Source: an uncultured Azospirillum sp. (GTDB taxonomy: Bacteria > Pseudomonadota > Alphaproteobacteria > Azospirillales > Azospirillaceae). From it: a DNA stretch of 11,267 nt. How positions within the stretch are numbered: the first letter of the stretch is position 1; every line of letters starts with the position of its first letter. The notes beneath the pieces are model-generated. The model searched no databases, had not been told where the DNA came from, and was given only the letters and a program-made list of their open reading frames with translations. Positions 6,076 to 11,267 of this stretch are shown one piece after another. The DNA lies in the NCBI GenBank assembly GCA_937960755.1, contig CALGOL010000498.1, positions 1 to 11,267 of the forward strand. The letters are read 5' to 3'. A program made the position numbers and the translations under genes.

Positions 6076-8571
6076 ATGGCGACCCTGTCGGAAGCCTTGT
6101 CCATCACCTTCGACCATTATCAGGCCGGCCGCTTGAATGAAGCCGCGGCGCTGTGCCGACGCATTCTTGAAAAGGCGCCGGCGGAAAGCGGCGCGCGGCA
6201 TCTGCTGGCGGTGATTATGGCGCAAACCGGCCGAGCCGCCGACGCCGTCAAGCTGTTTCGGTCCGTCGTCGCGCTGGCGCCTGGCGCCGCGGACGTTTAT
6301 CGTAACTTTGCCGGTCTGCTGGAGGCGGGGCAGGGCGTTGCGGCGGCGTTGCGGCTGCGCCGCGCCATAGCCCGACTGCTTCCCGGCGACGCCGCCGCCG
6401 TCTCGGCGTTGGTTAAAGCGCTGGCCGGATTGGCCGATGCGGCGCTTGATCGCGGCGACCCGGCGACGGCTCTTTCACTCTACCGCGAAGCTGCTGATCT
6501 GCGGCCGGAATCGCTGGAATTGCGCTTTAACGGCGCGATTGCGGCGCGCGACGCCGGACAGCTGGAGTTGGCGGCGGAATCGTTCGCCGCCGCCGCAAAG
6601 CTCCGGCCCGATTTCGCCAGAGCGCGGCTGGAACTGGGGCTTGTCCTCAAGCGTCTGGGCCGTCGGCGACAAGCTGCCCAGGCGTTTCGTGCGGTCGTGG
6701 CGTTGGACCCCGCGGACGCCGACGCGCTTTATTGTCTGGCGGAATTGGGGGATTTAGCGGCGGAAGGCGGCGCGTTGGCGCTTTTGCGGCGGGTTCGCCG
6801 CCTTTGCCCGGATCATAGCGCGGCTTGGGCGATGACGGCGGTCGTCTTGCAATCGGCCGGCGGCCGTCAGGCTGCGGCGGATCATTACCGCGTCGCCTTG
6901 GCGTTGCGTCCGGCGACGCCCGAAGCGCTGACCAACTTGTGTGTGGCGCTGACCCAGCAGGGCGATTTGCACGCGGCGGCCAGAGTCGGCGACCGCGCGG
7001 CGCGGCTCACCCCCGACAGCGCGCAGGCGCTGCTGGCGCTTGGCGCGGCGTTTCAAGCGAAGCACGCGCTGACCGGCGCCGAAGCGCTGTTTCGTATGGC
7101 GATCAAGCGGCAGCCAGAGCTCGCCGAGGCTTACGTTAACCTGGGCGTGGCGCAGCAAGCGTCCGGCCGGCCGGCGCAAGCGGAGCGGCCGTTGCATTGC
7201 GCCGTCGCGTTGCAGCCCGACCGGCGAGAGCAGTACGCCAATCTTGGCCTTGTGCTGACGGTGACCGGCAGGGTGGAGCAGGGTTTGGCCGCTTATCGGC
7301 GGGCGCTTACGATCTCCCCCGAGTGGGCGGAAACCCATTCCGACATGATATTCGCCATGGATGTGCTGCCGGAGGTGACGACCGCCTACCTTCAAGCGGC
7401 GCGGCGAGAGTTTAATTTGCGCCACGGCGTTCCGCGCCGCTGCTTTCGCAAGCCGTTCGCCAACGTTCGCGATCCCGAGCGGGTTTTGCGGATCGGGTAT
7501 GTCACAGCCGATTTTCGCATGAATTCAGCCGCCTTCGCGTTCGAGCCGATCTTTCGCGAGATGGACCGCCAAGCCTATGAAATATATTGTTATTCTGGCG
7601 TTGTAATCGAAGATGAAATGACGGAGCGATGCCAGGCGTTGGCGACGGCGTGGCGCCGAACCGTCGGCATGGACGAAGAAACCTTGGCCGATCTGATCCG
7701 GGCCGATGGCGTCGACATTCTGGTGGACATGTCTGGCCATTCGTCCGGCAATCGCTTGGCCGTTTTTGCGCGCCGCCCGGCCCCGGTGCAGCTTTCCGCC
7801 TGGACGCACCCTCATGGCATTGGGTTGGAGACGATGGATTACGTCTTTTCCGACCCGGTTACGATCCCGGCGTCCGACCGTGGGCTGTTTATGGAGCGCG
7901 TATGGGACTTGCCGTTGGTGATCCCGTTTCGCTCGCCGCATGAAGCGCCGCCGGTGGCGCCGCCGCCCTCCTGCAGCTCCAGCCGCGCGACGTTCGGCTG
8001 TCTTAACCGCTTAACCAAGGTGACCGCTCCGGTTATCGCGCTATGGGCGCAGTTGCTGCGCGCTTGTCCAGACGCTGATTTGTTGCTCAAGGACCGCTCG
8101 TTGAATGATTCGGCCGAGCGGCGGCGCATGACGGAAAGTTTCGCCCGGCATGGCGTTTCCGCGGAACGACTGCGCTTCATGGGCGGCAGCGGTCGTTATG
8201 ACCATCTGGCGGCATATGGCGGCGTGGACATCGCGCTTGATCCGTTTCCGTTGAACGGCGGCGTCACGACTATGGAATCGCTGTGGATGGGGGTTCCGGT
8301 TGTGGCGATGCTGGGGGGAGCGCCGCCAGCGCGGGTGTCGGCGGCGATTATGACGTATATTGGACTGTCGGACTGGGTGGCGGAGAGCCCTGACGACTAT
8401 GTAGCCATTGGCGCGGCGAAGATCGCCGACCGGGCGGCGTTGGCGGCGCTGCGCGTCGGCATGCGTCAGCGTTTCTTGAGTTCGGCGGCGGGAAACATCG
8501 CGCTCTATACGCGCGCGGTTGAGCGCGCCTATCGGGAAATGTGGCGACGCTGGTGTGTGGAAGCTGGCTGA
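6076..8571 (+). CDS. TPR protein with SPINDLY/OGT-type glycosyltransferase domain
   Basis: The 831-residue protein has two parts. Residues 1 to about 430 are tandem tetratricopeptide repeats, roughly eleven or twelve, such as AEAYVNLGVAQQASGRPAQAERPLHCAVALQP near 350-381. Residues 470-825 form a glycosyltransferase family 41 domain: RIGYVTADFR (472-481), GVDILVDMSGHSSGNRLAVFARRPAPVQ (545-572), FGCLNRLTKVTAP with Lys648 matching the essential Lys842 of human OGT, and ALDPFPLNGGVTTMESLWMGVPVV (720-743) for UDP binding. Family members transfer GlcNAc or another sugar from a nucleotide donor to Ser/Thr of proteins, and the TPRs select targets. The usual His in the DFRxHS motif (human OGT His498) is Asn483 here. 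The ATG at 6076 follows GGAAAGGCGG at good spacing; the in-frame GTG at 6043 is less likely. Donor and target are unknown; no other glycan genes are nearby. Confidence 0.92.
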   Translation: MATLSEALSITFDHYQAGRLNEAAALCRRILEKAPAESGARHLLAVIMAQTGRAADAVKLFRSVVALAPGAADVYRNFAGLLEAGQGVAAALRLRRAIARLLPGDAAAVSALVKALAGLADAALDRGDPATALSLYREAADLRPESLELRFNGAIAARDAGQLELAAESFAAAAKLRPDFARARLELGLVLKRLGRRRQAAQAFRAVVALDPADADALYCLAELGDLAAEGGALALLRRVRRLCPDHSAAWAMTAVVLQSAGGRQAAADHYRVALALRPATPEALTNLCVALTQQGDLHAAARVGDRAARLTPDSAQALLALGAAFQAKHALTGAEALFRMAIKRQPELAEAYVNLGVAQQASGRPAQAERPLHCAVALQPDRREQYANLGLVLTVTGRVEQGLAAYRRALTISPEWAETHSDMIFAMDVLPEVTTAYLQAARREFNLRHGVPRRCFRKPFANVRDPERVLRIGYVTADFRMNSAAFAFEPIFREMDRQAYEIYCYSGVVIEDEMTERCQALATAWRRTVGMDEETLADLIRADGVDILVDMSGHSSGNRLAVFARRPAPVQLSAWTHPHGIGLETMDYVFSDPVTIPASDRGLFMERVWDLPLVIPFRSPHEAPPVAPPPSCSSSRATFGCLNRLTKVTAPVIALWAQLLRACPDADLLLKDRSLNDSAERRRMTESFARHGVSAERLRFMGGSGRYDHLAAYGGVDIALDPFPLNGGVTTMESLWMGVPVVAMLGGAPPARVSAAIMTYIGLSDWVAESPDDYVAIGAAKIADRAALAALRVGMRQRFLSSAAGNIALYTRAVERAYREMWRRWCVEAG

Positions 8572-8662
8572 CGCAGCCGTCGCGCTCTATAGCCTCTTGC
8601 CGCGGCGCGGCGCTTCCCCCACATCTGAACGGGTTTTATCCTTGCTGAAAGGCCGTCCGCCC

Positions 8663-9139
8663 GTGCGCACTCTGCTTGCCGTATCCGCCGCCGCCGCCGT
8701 TCTCGCCTGCGCCCTCGCCGCCGCCCCGGCGAGGGCGGAGGAGGTGGGCTGCGTGTCCACCACCTTCCGCATGCTGGGCATGGCGAACGATCAGGTGTGC
8801 ATCGACAGCTTCAAAGACCCCAAGGTCGACGGCGTGGTCTGCCATGTCAGCCGCGCCAAGACCGGCGGCCTGTCCGGCGCGGTCGGGCTGGCGGAGGACA
8901 CCTCCGACGCCTCCATCGCTTGCCGGCAGGTCGGGCCGATCACCATCAAGGGCGACCTCAAAGACGGCGAAAACGTCTTCAAGGAAAACCGCTCGTGGCT
9001 GTTCAAAAAGCTGCAAGTCGTCCGCTTCCACGACAAGCCGAACAACACATTGGTTTACCTCAGCTATTCCGACAAGCTGGTGGATGGTTCGCCGAAAAAC
9101 GCCATCTCCACCGTGCCGATCATGCCGTGGAATCGCTGA
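8663..9139 (+). CDS. creA: CreA family periplasmic protein
   Basis: The product is 158 residues, the same size as E. coli CreA (157). A signal peptide is clear: MRTLLAVSAAAAVLACALAA followed by an APARA-EE cleavage site near residue 25. The mature part matches CreA throughout: EVGCVSTTFRMLG, VCHVSRAKTGGL (59-70), GLAEDTSDASIACRQVGPI (75-93), LQVVRFHDK (117-125) and DGSPKNAISTVPIMPW (141-156). CreA is a conserved envelope protein of uncertain function; the old name 'catabolite regulation protein A' is not well supported. The GTG start is chosen because it gives a proper signal peptide and has AAAGG 10 bases upstream, although the frame is open further up into the preceding gene. It sits 91 bases after the TPR/OGT-like gene and overlaps the convergent channel gene by 20 bases. 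Confidence 0.93.
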   Translation: MRTLLAVSAAAAVLACALAAAPARAEEVGCVSTTFRMLGMANDQVCIDSFKDPKVDGVVCHVSRAKTGGLSGAVGLAEDTSDASIACRQVGPITIKGDLKDGENVFKENRSWLFKKLQVVRFHDKPNNTLVYLSYSDKLVDGSPKNAISTVPIMPWNR

Positions 9140-11267
9140 CCGCCGCGGTCGAGGCTGCGGTTTCGGCCGGCGCGGGCAACGCCGGTTTGGCGGTCGGGCG
9201 CGACATCACCACCTGCATGTGCGGGTAGGGGATGTTGACGCCCATTTCGTCGAAACGCTTCTTCATGCGGCGGTTGAACTCGCGGCCCACCGCCCATTGC
9301 CGGATCGGCCGGGTCTTGAAACGCGCCCGGATGACGACGGCGGAGTCGGCCAAGCGTTCCACCCCAAAGACTTCCAGCGGCTCCAGGATGTCGCGCCGCC
9401 AGGGCTCGTCCTCCCGCATGCCGACGGCGATTTCTTGCAGGATTTCGGTGATCCGGTCGGTGTCTTCGTCATAGCCCACCTGCACGTCGAACACGGCGAA
9501 GGAGAAGTCCTTGGTCATGTTGCGCACGATGGTCACCGAACTGAACGGGATGGTGTGGACCGCGCCCGCGGTGTCGCGCAGCCGGATGGTGCGGATGGAG
9601 ATCGCTTCGACGCTGCCGGCGTGGCCGCCGCCGATGTCCACCACGTCGCCCACCGCGATGGTGTCCTCAATCAAGATGAACAGGCCGGTGATGACGTCCT
9701 TGACCAGGGTTTGCGAGCCGAAACCCACCGCTAGGCCGATGACGCCGGCGCCGGCCAGCAAGGGCGCGATGTTGACGCCCATTTCCGCCAGCGAGAACAG
9801 CCCGACGAACACCACCAGCAGCACCAGAAAGGCGTTGCGCAGCAGCGGCAGCAGGGTGCGCACGCGAGCCGAGCGTTCAATCCGCACGCCGTCGCGGCCT
9901 TCCGGCAGCAGGGCGCGCTCAATCGACAGGCTCACCGCCTCCCAAGCCACCACGGCGAGCGCCAGGGCGAAGGCGATGGTCAGCGCGCCGCCCAGCACCC
10001 GTTGGCCGGTTTTCGACGACAGCCAATCCAGCGTATTAAGGCCCCAGGCGTCGAAGGCGACGAAGCCGGCGGCGATCCACAGCGCCGCCACACCGATTTG
10101 CGTCACCCACGGCCGGTAGCCGTCCAAACGCCGCTCCAGGCTGGGCAGGCGCTGATTGAGCGTCGCCGACAGCCGCACCGGCTTGGAAAGGCCGCGCCGC
10201 AGCGCCGTCGCCAGCGCGTGGCCGAACGACAGAGCGGCGGCCGACACCACGGTCGCCTGCGCCAGGAAGGTGAAGCCGCCTTTAATTTCCAATAACCAGA
10301 CGCCGCACACCACGGCGACGTAAATCGCTGCGATCAAATGCCAGACGTCGGCGACGCGGCGTCGCACCGCGCCGAGGCGTCCGGCTTGCGCGGTCTCGTC
10401 GCCGCGGATCAGACCGGCCACCACACGGCGCCAGGAGAAGATCCACCGCAGCAGCATCAAAGCGACCACCGCGCCCACCAGTTTCAACGTCATCTCGTAG
10501 GTCGGCCGCGGCAACCCCAGCACGAAGGCCGAGCCGGCGAGGAACCAGCCGTAAAAGCCCACCGCGCCCATGTATTTCAACTGGCGCATGGCGCGGGCGG
10601 CGGCGCCGTCGTCCACCCGCAGCAGCCGCAAGCCGGGGGAGGTCGGCGACAGGAAAAACGCCCCCAGCAGCAGCAGCAATTGGATGGCGACGCTGGCGTT
10701 GATGATCGGCAAGGCGGCCAGCCGCACCCGCTCCGCCGGATCGGTGAAGGCCAGCACGCCATAGCCCGCCACCGCCAACGCCGCCGCCGGCAGCGCGTTC
10801 AACATGGTGCGGCCGGCGAGATAAGGCAGCTTCCCCAGGGCGGACGGCGGCGCGCGGTTCTCCAGCCAATGCCGGGGATGGTTGAGCAGCCGCCAAACCA
10901 CGGCGCGGGCGGCGTAGCCGGCGATCAGCACTTGCGCCAGCGCGACGAAGAAATACGTCCAGCGCTGCTTGCTCTGCGGGTCGGTCACTTGCCGTTCCGC
11001 CCAGGCCAGCACGGCGGGCGACGCCGCCACCTTCGCCAGATCGTTCCAGGCGTCTTCGGTCGCCGCCAGACGTTCACGAATGCCGGCCACCACCTTGGCG
11101 CCCACCGTCTCCCGCTGCTCCTCGCCCACCGCTTCGACGGCGGTGGTCAGGGTCTTCAACTGTTTAATAAGGCGGTCGCGGCTTTCGGCGTTTTCCAGCA
11201 GCCGGATCGCCCGTTCAATTTCGGCCTTGTCGGGCAAGGCCGGATCAGCCGGCTTGTCGGCGGCCGC
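9120..11267 (-). CDS. MscS-family mechanosensitive ion channel (5' end outside window)
   Basis: A long membrane protein of which at least 715 residues are encoded here. The frame is still open at the right edge, so the true start and probable signal peptide lie beyond the window; a TTG at 11237 is possible but unlikely as start. The order is a soluble helical N-terminal part (ERAIRLLENAESRDRLIKQLKTL), about ten hydrophobic segments, then the MscS core: pore-lining helix AGAGVIGLAVGFGSQTLVKD (about 495-514 counted from the TTG), ILIEDTIAVGDVVDI (521-535), the beta domain with RTIRLRDTAGAVHTIPFSSV (549-568), and the cytoplasmic domain ending in GVNIPYPHMQVVM (666-678). A Pro/Ala-rich tail follows. 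The architecture resembles YbiO-like large MscS proteins. Such channels open under membrane tension to release solutes during hypo-osmotic shock. The gene converges with creA and overlaps its end by 20 bases. Confidence 0.94.
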   Translation of the reverse strand, partial: AAADKPADPALPDKAEIERAIRLLENAESRDRLIKQLKTLTTAVEAVGEEQRETVGAKVVAGIRERLAATEDAWNDLAKVAASPAVLAWAERQVTDPQSKQRWTYFFVALAQVLIAGYAARAVVWRLLNHPRHWLENRAPPSALGKLPYLAGRTMLNALPAAALAVAGYGVLAFTDPAERVRLAALPIINASVAIQLLLLLGAFFLSPTSPGLRLLRVDDGAAARAMRQLKYMGAVGFYGWFLAGSAFVLGLPRPTYEMTLKLVGAVVALMLLRWIFSWRRVVAGLIRGDETAQAGRLGAVRRRVADVWHLIAAIYVAVVCGVWLLEIKGGFTFLAQATVVSAAALSFGHALATALRRGLSKPVRLSATLNQRLPSLERRLDGYRPWVTQIGVAALWIAAGFVAFDAWGLNTLDWLSSKTGQRVLGGALTIAFALALAVVAWEAVSLSIERALLPEGRDGVRIERSARVRTLLPLLRNAFLVLLVVFVGLFSLAEMGVNIAPLLAGAGVIGLAVGFGSQTLVKDVITGLFILIEDTIAVGDVVDIGGGHAGSVEAISIRTIRLRDTAGAVHTIPFSSVTIVRNMTKDFSFAVFDVQVGYDEDTDRITEILQEIAVGMREDEPWRRDILEPLEVFGVERLADSAVVIRARFKTRPIRQWAVGREFNRRMKKRFDEMGVNIPYPHMQVVMSRPTAKPALPAPAETAASTAAVSDSTA

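Noticed and set aside
8572..8662. Promoter or terminator between the OGT-like gene and creA
   Set aside because: TTGCCG at 8597 has no acceptable -10 partner, and the GCCGCGGCGCGGC stretch lacks a T-run. I see nothing I can support in these 91 bases.
8676..9734. Plus-strand frame of 352 codons through creA and the channel gene
   Set aside because: It is out of frame with creA and antisense to the MscS core, with a low-complexity Pro/Arg/Ser start.

Overview
The window is GC-rich DNA, mostly chromosomal in character. Its gene content and a palindromic GCGAAGGC-type intergenic repeat suggest an alphaproteobacterium, probably near Rhodospirillales. This placement rests on protein resemblance and base composition only. 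Gene density is high and no stretch over about 130 bases lacks a gene. I see no tRNA, rRNA, CRISPR array or complete insertion sequence.

Layout, left to right. Positions 5-84 hold an inverted-repeat element. Then, on the minus strand, come rodA (cell-wall glycosyltransferase) and, overlapping its start by 4 nt, an upstream TetR-type regulator gene. Diverging from tetR is a small NTF2/SnoaL-fold protein, which converges with a minus-strand mutT-like Nudix hydrolase. Diverging from mutT is a class I PLP aminotransferase. Four bases behind it lies a two-gene unit of unfamiliar type: a 144-residue hypothetical protein (gene A) and a 434-residue protein (gene B) whose C-terminal part looks like an ImmA/IrrE (DUF955) domain with its zinc motif replaced. 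A large TPR protein with a SPINDLY/OGT-type glycosyltransferase domain follows, then creA. Convergent with creA, and overlapping it by 20 nt, is a large MscS-family mechanosensitive channel gene that runs off the right edge.

The most unusual part is the A/B unit at 4123-5952. Its junction contains an exact head-to-tail 97-bp tandem duplication (4457-4553 and 4554-4650) covering the 3' end of A up to the ATG of B. Copy 2 keeps what looks like the ancestral arrangement, in which A's stop overlaps B's start as ATGA, but it carries an in-frame TAA. Copy 1 is now the working C-terminus of A and borrows a new stop codon from the duplication joint. The event has therefore uncoupled A from B by 90 nt. 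A small protein paired with a regulator/peptidase-like protein that lost its HExxH motif is a reasonable candidate for an undescribed toxin-antitoxin-like or defence module, but the function is inferred only.

The other genes are housekeeping or general: wall elongation (RodA), nucleotide-pool sanitation (MutT-like), amino-acid metabolism (aminotransferase), protein glycosylation (OGT-like), osmotic safety (MscS) and a periplasmic protein of uncertain role (CreA). They do not form one pathway.
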